This document shows positions 54,301-64,000 of a DNA stretch of 64,000 bases, piece after piece. How positions within the stretch are numbered: the stretch's first letter is position 1; each line of letters starts with the position of its first letter. Source of the stretch: Biomphalaria glabrata (lineage: Eukaryota > Mollusca > Gastropoda > Planorbidae). A program made the translations under genes and the position numbers. The stretch covers positions 4,792,451-4,856,450 of the forward strand of contig NC_074726.1 of NCBI RefSeq assembly GCF_947242115.1, read 5' to 3'. The notes beneath the pieces were generated by a model. It saw only the letters and a program-made list of their open reading frames with translations, made no database searches and was not told the origin of the DNA.

Positions 54301-57300
54301 ATTATTTACCACATTCTGGTGGAATCAACGTTGGCATCGTCAGTTAGGAGAGAAAGAGTTAAAGCTTCTCTTATCAAGTTCAGGTGTCTCAACATGATTA
54401 TGAATGGTCGAATTCATCACAACTCCCGTACATCGTTAGTTTGACGTAAAAAATGCAAGACGAAAATAACATTACGATAAATCAGGCACAATACAGACGC
54501 CAAATTTACTGATAGTATCCCGCGAATCATAGATTTGGCCAGTTCTGTCCCCTTCTTAAACTAAATTGTGACATTCGAATCGTCCTGTTCGAATTCAGAC
54601 TCGAACAACTTTTTTTGTGTGTGCATTGCTTTTAAAAGGGAAGCATGGAATAGATTCGACCATTCTGAGACAAGGAAATTCGGATGAATCACACTCGCGG
54701 AAACGTTTTGCAATGTTTTCTTCAAAAAGATTTGACTCATATCGTTGCAAAAAAAAAAAAAACTCTCGAGAAAATTATTACAAAATGAAACATCATCTCT
54801 TACTTAAGATATTTTGATTTTTAAAACATTGGTAATAATGTAACTTTAATAATATTCAGACATGGATTAACAATTTGCCGCCCCCCTCCTTTACCTTTTT
54901 GTTGGTCGGTAGTTGGCTTGTAGTTCAAAACAGCTAATAAAGCTGAACCGAGGTAGGCCGCACTATATTTTTAATAAATAAACTTTAAATAACTTGAACA
55001 AACTTCTCTTGTGAACAAAAAACTCAATATAACTGTTATAACAATACACATGCTTATGTAACAGCCATATAAAAAAAAAGTGTAAACATTAACTTTTGAA
55101 TTACTAGATCTACTTACAGGGCGGGCAATTCGACTAAACAATAGTGGTTATAGATCTATGTAGTAAGTAGATAGGCCTACTAAGAAAAAGAAAAAAATGT
55201 GTTGACTGATCTGCTTCTTGCAGTGTCATTCAAAACAAATATTACAAACCCGCGAAAATGAGTAGGCACCTTTGTAAAATTCCCGCCCTGCCGCGCCGCC
55301 CTATTGTTTTTTTTCTTTAATAAATTTCCAAAATAACTTTGTATGCACGAATATCGTTTTTTTTTTTTTTTAAGTTATTAAATAATAATAGAATAATTAG
55401 AACTAATATTCACTATTTAAATATTGAAATACTTCTAAAAACTAAAAATTTATAAATCTAATGATGAAAAATGATTTGGCCGCCCCTTAACTTCAGCCAC
55501 CTGCGTGCAATGCACAATAGGTAGCGGCGGTCCTGAATATATATATTAATTAATTTATTTATTTACGTTCTCAGCAGCAGCCGTCATTTGAAAATTTAAA
55601 TGGCCGCTTACCTGACGCTTTCAACAAAGCGTCCCATGCTTCCAGAAAAGAGCTGGCTAAATCCAATACAAGCCTGACGAATCAGCCTAAGAGCATGATC
55701 CCCGTGAGGTCCCCGACCAATCTGAAAAGATCGAGCGTCGCTGGTGTGGCCGAGGATGAAGGAACTACAGCAAAGAAGAATATCACTCCAGTGCCAAGGA
55801 CAGCCAGGGGTAATATTGTAAGGCGAGCTGTATCCAACATCGGAGGAACATCTGCGTACAAAGACTATGGACTTCAGGAATTGCGCGCGAACAGAAGTGA
55901 GGGACCCGGACAGGAACACAATAACACCTTAGACGCCAGCGGTGTGGCGACCGACCACGTCTTTGCTTCACTGAACGAGCAGATGGCTTTGGAAAACGAC
56001 CACACCGCAACACAGGAGAATGCTTCCAACTTTAACGCTCATCTTGACAAGTCGAAACAATCACATTCAGGTATGCCGAAATTGACGGACAAAGTGCCGG
56101 CGAAAAATGAATTCAGGCAACTTACTTCAGCTAACAAAAACACCGTCTCAAACGAGAGAGTGACAGCCAAGAAAAGCCTGCAGAATGCAATCCCAAGTAA
56201 ACTCAAATTTAAAACGACGAAAGCCAGCGCCACGGAGTTACGAGTAGATGGCTCAGACAACCCTATGGAAGGCACGTCTAGATCGAAGAGGACTAAATCG
56301 GGTTCAAACCCTACTGTTGTGCGATCAAGATGGTCAGGGTTGGTTTTAGAAGACGCCAAGCCACCGCTAAAGAGAAATGATATTTCCGTTTCCCCAATGA
56401 TGCTACATTCTGTCAAAAAGTCGTTGTCCAAAGACGATAAGCTTCCGCCAAAGCGAAAATCATCGCTACCAAATACTAAGGTCACGCAACGCTTATCTCC
56501 TAAACAGCGGAGAGAAATCACCGCAGAGCGCAAGCCTTCTCCGCAAGTTCCTATATCAAAATTATACGAAAAGGTTAGTTCAGAGTCGAGGAACCTTAAG
56601 GCAGATATCAGACAAGACGACAGCAAAAGATTTCAGAACAGAAGATCTTTTTCTCCTCAGCCTAGATCGAGCCTACAATTAGTTCCGTTAAGTCACGCTG
56701 AAATGAGTAACGACAGCGACTTTGAAGGCAGCGACGAAAAAGCCGGCAGCGTTCAGGGAACACCGTCAGTTATAATTCACTCTACGAGGCGTACCATCAT
56801 CTCAGACCCCCCAGCAAAGAAGGCCACCTCGTATAAGATGGAATCACCGCCTTCCAGTGCTAAATCTAGAAGCTCCCGGTTAGTAAAAAAACAAGAAAAA
56901 TCTTTCAAATCAAATGCCAGCAAAACTAAATCCATCCGTTCGAGATCACCAGTAAGAAAGGAATCCCAAGTCTCGAAACAAAGAGGCGAAAAAAACAAGA
57001 GAAGAAAAAGAAAAGCAAAGGACCTCAGAGTCTCTTCCTCTAATTCAGCCTCACCGTCCGTCGGATTTCTAAAGAATGTCAGCATGTTACAGCTCGATAT
57101 CCTGCATGAACAAAGCACTCCCGACAGGAGCGTGACTCGAGGGTCAAACTTTGCAAAGACTAGAAAAAAAGATACACACAGTGCTGCGATATTAAAAGAA
57201 GTGAAGAAGAAGAAAAAGCCTTCTGCGGAACACTCAAAGCACTCCGAATTCTCCCCGAAAAAAAAAGAAAAACACAAACGGGGGAAAAAGCTGTCGTCGA

Positions 57301-58442
57301 CCGAAGACAGATACACCCAGGTAGGGGGCGCGGACATTGCCGAGGAGAAAAAGAAACGCAGCCTATCGCAAAGTAAGATCAATCTTGATAAGAACGAAAC
57401 AAAACCAGAGAAGACGTTTGCGCACAAAGCTGTAGGCAGCATAAGACACCGCACGAAAAGGCGCCCTTGCCATTGCAGCTCCGGGAAAATCCACAAGCAC
57501 AAACGGAAAAGATGTCAACGCAAACCTCACTACAAGTACATCCTGGACCCTCTCCTCTACGCCTACTTCAACGAGAAGCAGAGGCGAAAAGTTTCGAAGC
57601 ACAAAAGGAGGAAATATCTCTGGTCCTCCTCTGAGAGCTGCCAGAGGCTGGACACTTCACTGACGTCTTTCACGTCATTACAGAGTCTGACTGAAACGTC
57701 CCTCACGAGGTCTGAATACTCAGCGTGTCAAAGCTCCGTGGAGCACTCCGTGTCGGGCTTCATCAATAAGGGAAGCAATAAACTCACTTGTCAATGTTTG
57801 AGCGTGAGGGATTCCAACACCCTCAGCTGGAACATGAGTGAATCAAACGTACAGGTCCATTCCTTCCAAAAAACGTCAAGTCCTAAAAAAAAGTCAGCCA
57901 AGAATAAAGCGCAGCGGACGAATCAACAAGATACGGCGTCGGAGAGAGCCTTTCCCAAAACGTCTCTGCTGGCGAAGGAGATTCGTAGAAAGTGTCGCAT
58001 TCCGGTGTCCATTTCTTCAAACAGCCATTCAAACCCGGTGAAACGGGACCAGCCGTCAGAGGGCGTCATGGTCAAGACTACATTCACAGCTAGCAAGCCG
58101 CTCACGATTGTTGCAGAAGTGCCAGACAGCGAAACCGAAAACGAGGACGAATCGCGAGAGCTGGAGACCGTGGAGGCCGAGGTTGAACGCGTCTTGGCGA
58201 ATCTGAGCCAATCACAGCAAGAGCTTGAGATGAAGTTTGAAATCGTGCTAGAGAGCTTCAACTTGTTGAAAGCTAACCGCAAGCTGGTTCTCGAACACCA
58301 GTCTCAGACAGCCGAGAAACAACGAGAACTGGCAGTCAATGCTACACCTCAATTTGAAGCTACTTACTTCGACTATTTTATGTTTGTAGCATTCTTAGCA
58401 GTACAGATTATTTTTCAAGTTGTATTTATCAAAAAGTTCTAA
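51390..58442 (+). CDS. Predicted basic coiled-coil protein with C-terminal membrane anchor, three coding exons
   Basis: Coding exons 51390-51623, 53922-54014 and 55575-58442. Donors GTGATC and GTAAGC and acceptors TTGTAG and CTCAG join in phase 0 to 1064 residues. The large exon is open for 955 codons, far beyond chance, and reads well upstream of its first internal ATG, which supports the joins. The N-terminus has PVPPPPVPRS. Residues about 110-970 are low complexity, rich in Lys, Arg and Ser with many SP and KR pairs. A Cys/His/basic block (PCHCSSGKIHKHKRKRC, then YILDPLLYAYF) lies near 736-770. Residues 973-1030 predict a coiled coil. YFMFVAFLAVQIIFQVVFI at 1043-1061 is a single membrane segment followed by KKF, so the protein is likely tail-anchored with a cytosolic or nuclear N-side. 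I do not recognise the family. Candidate roles (nuclear-envelope or ER tether, cytoskeletal linker) are guesses. An ATTATAG acceptor just before the ATG suggests a non-coding 5' exon. Confidence 0.85.
51856..52130 (-). mobile_element. SINE family 2 (intron 1 of the tail-anchor gene)
   Basis: On the minus strand a tRNA-like head with GGCTTGAGCTCGAATCCG, then CAGCACGTCAACCTTCTCCC as in 16845-17080. A short unrelated piece (GTGTCACCCAATGCGGACC) seems inserted near 51900-51955. Confidence 0.6.
52540..52770 (+). mobile_element. LINE family E scrap (intron 1 of the tail-anchor gene)
   Basis: The plus strand has a degenerate match to the FKDRITNQE to RGRQRKR region of the 39436 copy (a GGGAAAAGAAGGAGATGCAG block). 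Old. Confidence 0.45.
52850..53190 (-). repeat. Dispersed AAGCTT/(CAGA)n repeat (intron 1)
   Basis: AATATCAGACAAAATAATTA, a CCGAGAATGGGTGTCGGAGA block, CAGACGGACAGACC and ACATAAGCTT, as in the 15975 copy. Confidence 0.6.
53191..53460 (-). mobile_element. SINE family 1, full-length type (intron 1)
   Basis: The inverse has GGCGCGGTGGCTGAGCGGTA (A box), then CCCGGGTTAGAATCC (B box) and the common body, ending CAAGGTTTGAAAGGGGAACT. It lies against the AAGCTT end of the previous repeat. Confidence 0.8.
53480..53582 (+). mobile_element. LINE family E end, interrupted by a hAT MITE
   Basis: WTDLSSKEILVEAKEREEW-type reading, ending at CCAACAGACTAAGG, where the MITE begins. Confidence 0.6.
53583..53781. 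mobile_element. hAT MITE, same family as 15470 (intron 1)
   Basis: CAGGGGTTCTCAACCTG and AGGTTGAGAACCGCTG ends, 199 bases. The flanks GACTAAGG and GAATAAAG are similar, perhaps a decayed 8-bp duplication. It ends 140 bases before exon 2. Confidence 0.85.
54088..54240. mobile_element. MITE-like inverted repeat (intron 2 of the tail-anchor gene)
   Basis: ACTGGCCTTCGACGTC on the left mirrors GACGTTGAAGGCCAGT on the right. The right arm is shared with 22740-22790. Confidence 0.6.
54282..54362. mobile_element. Small piggyBac-like MITE with TTAA ends
   Basis: TTAACTCTTTCTCTCC on the left and GGAGAGAAAGAGTTAA on the right are perfect inverses, bounded by TTAA, the piggyBac target. Only 81 bases. 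Confidence 0.7.
54370..55570. other. Rest of intron 2, AT-rich
   Basis: GCCGCCCC-type motifs near 54875 and 55480 may be ends of a decayed element, but the arms do not pair well. No exon seen. Confidence 0.4.
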
Positions 58443-60250
58443 ATTGATACTTGAAAGTAAAGGAAGCTTTTTTTTTAAAAAAATATATTTTGTAAATGTT
58501 TTGTATTAAATTTCAAACAAAATGAGTGAATATTTTTTTATTAGTCTAAAGACATGCGAATACTTTATATTGTGAATGAACTCAATTTATGATGACGTCA
58601 TTTTCGGCATTTCCAAACGCCTTTAAATCGTCTCGCTTTATCGAAATTCGAGACGCCTGGTAGAGTGAAATGTATTCGATTATCTATCTTGCTCTGAACA
58701 CAATTGGGAAGCTATCGTCTGCACATTATTTCATGGATGTCAGTAACATTTAGATTTCAAAGTTAAATCATTCCTAAATTGTGCTGATTTTTATCACATT
58801 TTTTTTTTGAAGTACAAGCCCTATGAAAGTTCTATAATAGTTATACTATAAACAAGTTTTTGAAAACACGCTAATTGTTACACTTTTTTAAACCTTTGTT
58901 TTCTATTCTATTTCTATACAATTTCAATCAACATTTTATAAATAAAATTAAAACAATAACAATATTTATATTGTCTAAATTGTGTACTACCTAAATTGCA
59001 AATATTTTCATCATTACATTTATTTATTACCAAATATATATATTGACTCTGTGTGTCTAATTAAAAGTTTATTCACCTGTATCTCTTCCACACCTAATCT
59101 CGGATCAAGTTAAAAATGTGCACAATTATTTCTTGTGCGTACCAAATTAAGAATAACAAATAATAAAAAAAAAACACTTAGGCCTAGCTTATCAACTCTT
59201 GGTAATTAATTATTTTGTTTTGTATAGAACAAGGTAAAGAGATTCTACTTGAAAGATGTGGATGTATAAGTTGAATTAGTCCCCTTTATATTTTTGTAGA
59301 TAATTAGGTCACCATGTTAACGTTTGAAGCTAACAATAGATAAAACAGTGGTTATATAGTATGTTGGGTGGGGGGGAGCTGCTTGAGCCCTCGAAGTCGA
59401 ATAAGTCAAACAAACTTTTTAATTTTGTAAAATATAAATGCACTGGATAGCTATAATGGTAACCTTCACCAAAATATCCCCCCCCCCTTTTTTTCTTTCT
59501 TCCCCACCCTTTCCCCAACTGGTCCAGACAATAAGTGATAGGATCATAGTGCATTGAGAAATATACAAACATTAAATTGCACTAAAGAAAAACAATTGGT
59601 ACAAATATTTCTAATTGCAGAGATTCATTATTGTTAGTCTAGATCTATTACAAATTTGACTGCATGACTGATCCAAAGTAATTGATACAAATTTCACTTA
59701 ATATAAGCTTTGTTTATTTTCAATGATTACCTTTCCAAAAACAAAAACAAACTAAAAAAAATTCTAATAATGATAAGATAAAACAAAAAAAACAACAACT
59801 AATAAATCATTATTGTATATTTATTGAGATTACAAATCATAGCAGTGTGTTATTGCTGTATATCTTGAGAAACTAAAATCCAGTCGCTAGTATTATGAAA
59901 GCAATCTATTGCAGAAAACAAGAAACAACAAAAGATAAGTGTTCAATATTGAAATACTGAATTAACAGGTTCACAAATCAAATAACACTACAAAAGACCT
60001 ACAGTGAAAATAAGGCTGCATATTTCACATAGCGCTTATTATCTTATTGCTTGGGAAAATTATAAAAAAAATAATAATAATGAACAATTTATAGAATGAT
60101 TATTGATATTAAACTTAATAAGGTAAAATTTTTAATCAGTTGGTCTTAAACATTAGAACTATAATGATCTAGAAGAAAAAGACCAAAAAATTGACAAAAA
60201 CTTTATTAAAAACATTTAAAATTGACCAAATTGTCATTAATTATTTATCT
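58443..60250. other. 3' flank of the tail-anchor gene
   Basis: ATTAAA at 58505-58510 and AATAAA near 58941 are candidate polyadenylation signals. A dispersed AAGCTT/(CTGT)n family copy (CCTAATCTCGGATCAAGTT) lies at about 59045-59235, and a scrap of the 17628 element at about 59605-59690. No second gene seen. Confidence 0.5.
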
Positions 60251-60252
60251 CT

Positions 60253-60518
60253 TTGTGGTGGTCAAGTGACAAAGAGCTCTGCTTCTGAACCAAGGGGTAC
60301 ATGGTTCAAATCCCAGTGAAAACTGGGATTCTGAAATTCAAGATTTTTCATGGTGCCCCTGAGACCACACAACTCTACAGGGTACCTGACATTAGATGGG
60401 GAAGAGTAAAGGCGGTTGGTCATTGCGCTGCCGACCTATAACCCTTGTTAATCAAGGGCGACAAAAAGATGATCTGCCCCATATATTTCCGCTGAAAAAG
60501 GGAACTTTACTTTCAACT
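60253..60518 (+). mobile_element. SINE family 1, older copy
   Basis: The head has CTGCTTCTGAACCAAGGGG and GGTTCAAATCCCAG. The body has ACCTGACATTAGATGGGGAA and AAAGGCGGTTGGTCATTGCG, and the tail GAAAAAGGGAACTTTACTTT. Substitutions spread throughout. Confidence 0.75.
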
Positions 60519-63284
60519 TAGTTTATATCTTTAATATTTATAAATCTTATATTTTTGTTAACCAACAAACTCTTTTTTCCTTTTTCAACTGCATTGTAAG
60601 AATACTTAAACATAGGACAATTTGAACACATTGATGTAAAATTGCTTAAAAAATACATGCGCTGCTATGTCAGAGGAGTGAACAAGTGATTTGGGTTATC
60701 ATGTCAGACATGAAATGCTTGAACACAAGTAGCTTTCAAAGAAATTAAAATACAACAGCTAAAAAAAAAAATTACAAAGAAAGAAATGTACAGCCTATAG
60801 TTCAGTTTTGTCTTTGCTCTGATACTAAGGCTAGATGGAAATGAAATCAAGTTATTGTTAAATTTTGGCTCAATGATTAGAGTTAATGACTAATTGAAGA
60901 AAGAATGTCAGAAGGGAACACTAAACAGAGGGTGAACTTAATTAGGTAACAATAGGCATTGGGTCACAATACAATCGGCAACATGGCTTGTTTGTTTTAC
61001 ATGTTTCTGATTTTCTTTAAGATTTAAAGATTATTAGATCCGAACCAAAACCTGCTGCATGACTATGGGAGAATAGCAGGGTTCAAACCTAGGAGCATCA
61101 GGATGATCAGCTTGTGATGGGATAACACATACCACCAAGATACTTCATTGCTCTCAGGAAAAAGCCACCGGCAGTGACAGCCTTGACTCACAGTTTATCA
61201 TAACCGTCCAAACTTTAAAAGCTTCACTGTGTTGAGGAGTTCATCCCATTTGTTCAATGTTGGACATTCATCATGACAGTCTCACCTGCTTTTATTGTCC
61301 AGTACCTTATCACCAAGAAACAGCTTTATTAATTGTTCACAACCTTTCATTTTCATCAGGGACCATCAGGATTAGCAACCAATTAAAAAATTATGTGTAG
61401 TACTAAGAGCCCATAAGAAAAACCCTTGTAGAAGACTGGTGCATACCACGAAAAAGAAAACTTAAATAGACACCCAGCGGACAAGGCTTTGTCTGCATCA
61501 GACGTTGCAAAGTATGCAGGTCCCAAATGGATTGTGTGGTTGTGTAAATAAAGCAGTAATACTTAATTGTCAAAATCAAAGACAAAGCATTACAGCCCTT
61601 GGGATGTGTACGATTTATTTTTTAGTGGGAAGAGGATATTTCTCTATATTAAAAAATTGTATTCAATAAAAAGATCTCAATTTACTAAACCTAGATAACT
61701 GAGAATCTTATTGACATGATAATATGAAAAGTTAAAAACTAAGAAAAAAAGTAAAATCAAAAGCTTTGATCGTTGCCAAATTTTCTTTGAAACAAATAGA
61801 AGAGGTAAAATGAAAGTAGAACTAAATGTGGTTTTAAGTGTCAAATTTAACCACCAAAAAAATAAAAGTCCACTACATCTATATAACTACAACAGCTAAC
61901 TTAATTAAATCAATTAACAGGTACATTAATAATTTACACAAAAATGTTCAAGAGTTGAAACTGTTTCAAAAGTTAACAAGTTTGCTCGGAACAATAATTG
62001 TAAAGGTCAAAAAAACTATTTGCATTGATAAACACATCATTTTGAAATAACTATATCCATACCATTGAAAAACATCACATTAATAATGAGGACAACTATA
62101 ACATAAAATGTTTTAAAAAAATATACAATAACAGTGTCTTGAAAAGCTCTAGTTAGATTTTATATTCTGTCTTAAAATTCGTTTTTTTAGTTCATAAATA
62201 TAATTATATTTTTCAATTTTCAGATAAATGTAGGGACTTAGCTTAACCAACATAAATATTAAAGAATCATTTATACAAATCCTATAAATCATTTATATTT
62301 ATATGTACATACAAATAATGACATTAGTAGCTTTACTGAAAAAAAAAAGGCAATCACATGAAGACAACATCAAACTTGAGAAAACGACAGAAATTAAAAT
62401 ATAAGTATCTAGAATCAATTGCGAGTTAATGAAAAAATGAAGATCTAGGCATTCATTTAATGACACAATTTCTAAGTTAAGTTTCTTTACCAGGACTCTG
62501 GTTTAGTAAACCTTTGTAGAAGACTGCTTGCTGTATGAAGATTTTACAAACAAAATTTCTTTTTTTTTTTTTTATAATTTTTGAACATGTAAACAAAATG
62601 TTAGAAAAACATTTCCTTCACCGCCCAGCCTTCAGTAATATCTAAATTAAAAAACACCAAACAAATTCAGGAGATTTTGAATTCATTTGAACAAGTGAAC
62701 AAGTTGATGTTTCAATATTGTCTTCCTTCAGACCCTGCTGAATGTAACATTTGTAAGTAAAAAAAAATTGTGTATCATCTTTAGAATACAATATTGTGAT
62801 GAAGACAACAAGGAAAATAAAAAAAAAAAAGGTTTGAACCCAAGACTAAGCTTACAGCATCTTTATAACTATCAGTGCCAGATTGGAGGATGCCTGCATC
62901 AGTACCATCTGCTCATAGTAAGCTGTAACAACTATTATCAACAATTTGATTAGTGTGCATACACAACTTCTGTGTGCACAGAAATATTTATCACTTGTTA
63001 TCACTAAAATAAAAAATAATAAACATTAGATACACAGTTGACTCTTGATAGTCTGACGATTATGGGATTATGGAACTGGAAGGGGGGGGGGTGTGTTTGA
63101 TTACCGCAAACGTCTTAAAGGTTAGCTGTAGGCTACTTCAAAGAATTTGACTATATGTCACAAATACACTAGTTATGGTGTAATAAGAAATTCTGTTTCA
63201 AGGCTAAAATATAAATGAGAAAGAGAAAGCTTCGTCAAAGTAGGGATATTAGCTAGATAAAACAGTGGGAGTTTTACCGTAGTC
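60519..63284. other. AT-rich stretch, no gene seen
   Basis: A degenerate tRNA-like SINE head lies at about 61060-61140 (minus; AGGTTTGAACCCTGC). Open frames are short and AT-driven. It could hold 3' untranslated sequence of a gene beyond the window, which I cannot show. Confidence 0.4.
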
Positions 63285-63296
63285 ATACCTCTAAAT

Positions 63297-63579
63297 GGAG
63301 GTGCGGTGGCTGAGCGGTAAAGCGCTTGGCTTCTGAACCGGGGGTCCCGGGTTCAAATCCTGGTGAAGACTGGGATTTTTATTTCGGGACCTTGGGCACC
63401 TCTGAGTCCACCCAGCTCTAATGGGTACCTGACATTAGTTGGGGAAAAGTAAAGGCGGTTGGTCGTTGTGCTGGCCACATGACACCCTCGTTAATCGTAG
63501 GCCACAGAATCAGATGACCTTTACATCATCTGCCCTATAGACCACAAGGTCTGAAAGGGGAACTTTACTTTTTTTTTTT
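63297..63579 (+). mobile_element. SINE family 1, full length, perfect 12-bp target duplication
   Basis: Starts GGAGGTGCGGTGGCTGAGCG (A box TGGCTGAGCGG), with B box GGTTCAAATCC. The body has GGTACCTGACATTAG and GGCGGTTGGTCGTTGTGC, and the tail CTGAAAGGGGAACTTTAC and poly-T. ATACCTCTAAAT flanks both sides (63285-63296 and 63580-63591). The tRNA-like head cannot be a tRNA gene because the acceptor stem does not close. Confidence 0.93.
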
Positions 63580-63591
63580 ATACCTCTAAAT

Positions 63592-64000
63592 AATTTACCA
63601 TTTTTTTAAGGAAGACATAACGTTTCATGCTTATAATTGCCAATTATCCTGATCATTGTGTAAGTCAAATCTTTAACACTAAAAAAAGCCAGGAAAACTG
63701 TCATACAGTAGTCATAGATAAGAACTTTAAACTTATCACTACTTAATGGGCAACTGGCACAAAATGCAGTAGCAAAAGATGCATGCACTGTCTCTGTGAT
63801 GAATTAATGTTTTGAATTAAAAAGTGTTGGGCTTTAAATAGGTCTGCTGAATTAAACTATTGTATGTCCCAGAGGAAATTGATCCTGATGGATTACATTA
63901 TTTAATGCATACTTTTCAACTAGTTACATTAATATATTTAAATAGTCTTCTTGAAAGTTTGTTTACACTTTTGTAATTAAGTGTTACAATATTTCAGAAA
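63592..64000. other. AT-rich right edge, nothing seen
   Basis: No domain or repeat that I can support. Confidence 0.35.

Noticed and set aside
56039-57602. Long minus-strand frames opposite the large exon
   Set aside because: Shadows of the plus-strand coding exon, whose joins and membrane segment make sense.
61403-62953. Short AT-rich frames near the right end
   Set aside because: Composition-driven, no domain and no supported splice sites.
63297-63370. Possible tRNA gene
   Set aside because: A and B boxes are present, but the acceptor stem does not pair and the unit continues into a SINE body with target duplication.

Overview
This window looks like nuclear DNA from a gastropod mollusc, most likely a freshwater pulmonate snail. 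The evidence is indirect. Genes have short exons, GT-AG introns and metazoan protein families. The DNA is AT-rich, stretches are dense in TCTAGA/AGATCT, and it carries many LINE, tRNA-SINE, hAT and MITE copies plus long minisatellites. The genus is an inference. There is no bacterial operon structure, CRISPR array, rRNA or true tRNA gene.

Three host genes can be supported. (1) A mitochondrial-type thioredoxin (TXN2-like, minus strand, 12330-12794), intact in one exon. (2) A complete seven-exon glyceraldehyde-3-phosphate dehydrogenase gene (plus strand, 18153-28455). It encodes 334 residues with the catalytic Cys and His in place, and its introns are loaded with LINE, SINE and MITE debris and a 24-bp minisatellite. 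(3) A three-exon gene (plus strand, 51390-58442) predicted to encode a 1064-residue, very basic, low-complexity protein with a coiled coil and a single membrane segment at the extreme C-terminus. I do not recognise its family. The genes show no obvious functional link.

Layout: 1-12 kb is repeats: a LINE fragment at the left edge, a TCTAGA-rich stretch, a 96-bp repeat with an open frame, and a 50-bp satellite of about 1.2 kb. 12-13.3 kb is thioredoxin with a MITE just upstream. 14-18 kb holds a CCACACAA-type repeat, two hAT-like elements and a SINE. 18-28.5 kb is GAPDH. 28.5-51 kb is gene-poor: a 17-bp satellite rich in TGACGTCA, several LINE ends, a decayed 2.2-kb hAT transposon with 8-bp target duplication, a young non-autonomous LTR element with indistinguishable LTRs, a 30-bp minisatellite split by a LINE, and a MITE nested in its own family. 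51-58.5 kb is the coiled-coil/tail-anchor gene. 58.5-64 kb is AT-rich with SINEs, one of which has a perfect 12-bp target duplication.

I found no obvious new multi-gene system. The observations most worth a second look are the unrecognised tail-anchored protein, the TGACGTCA satellite, the array of splice-donor-like motifs inside a GAPDH intron, the young LTR element and the self-nested MITE.
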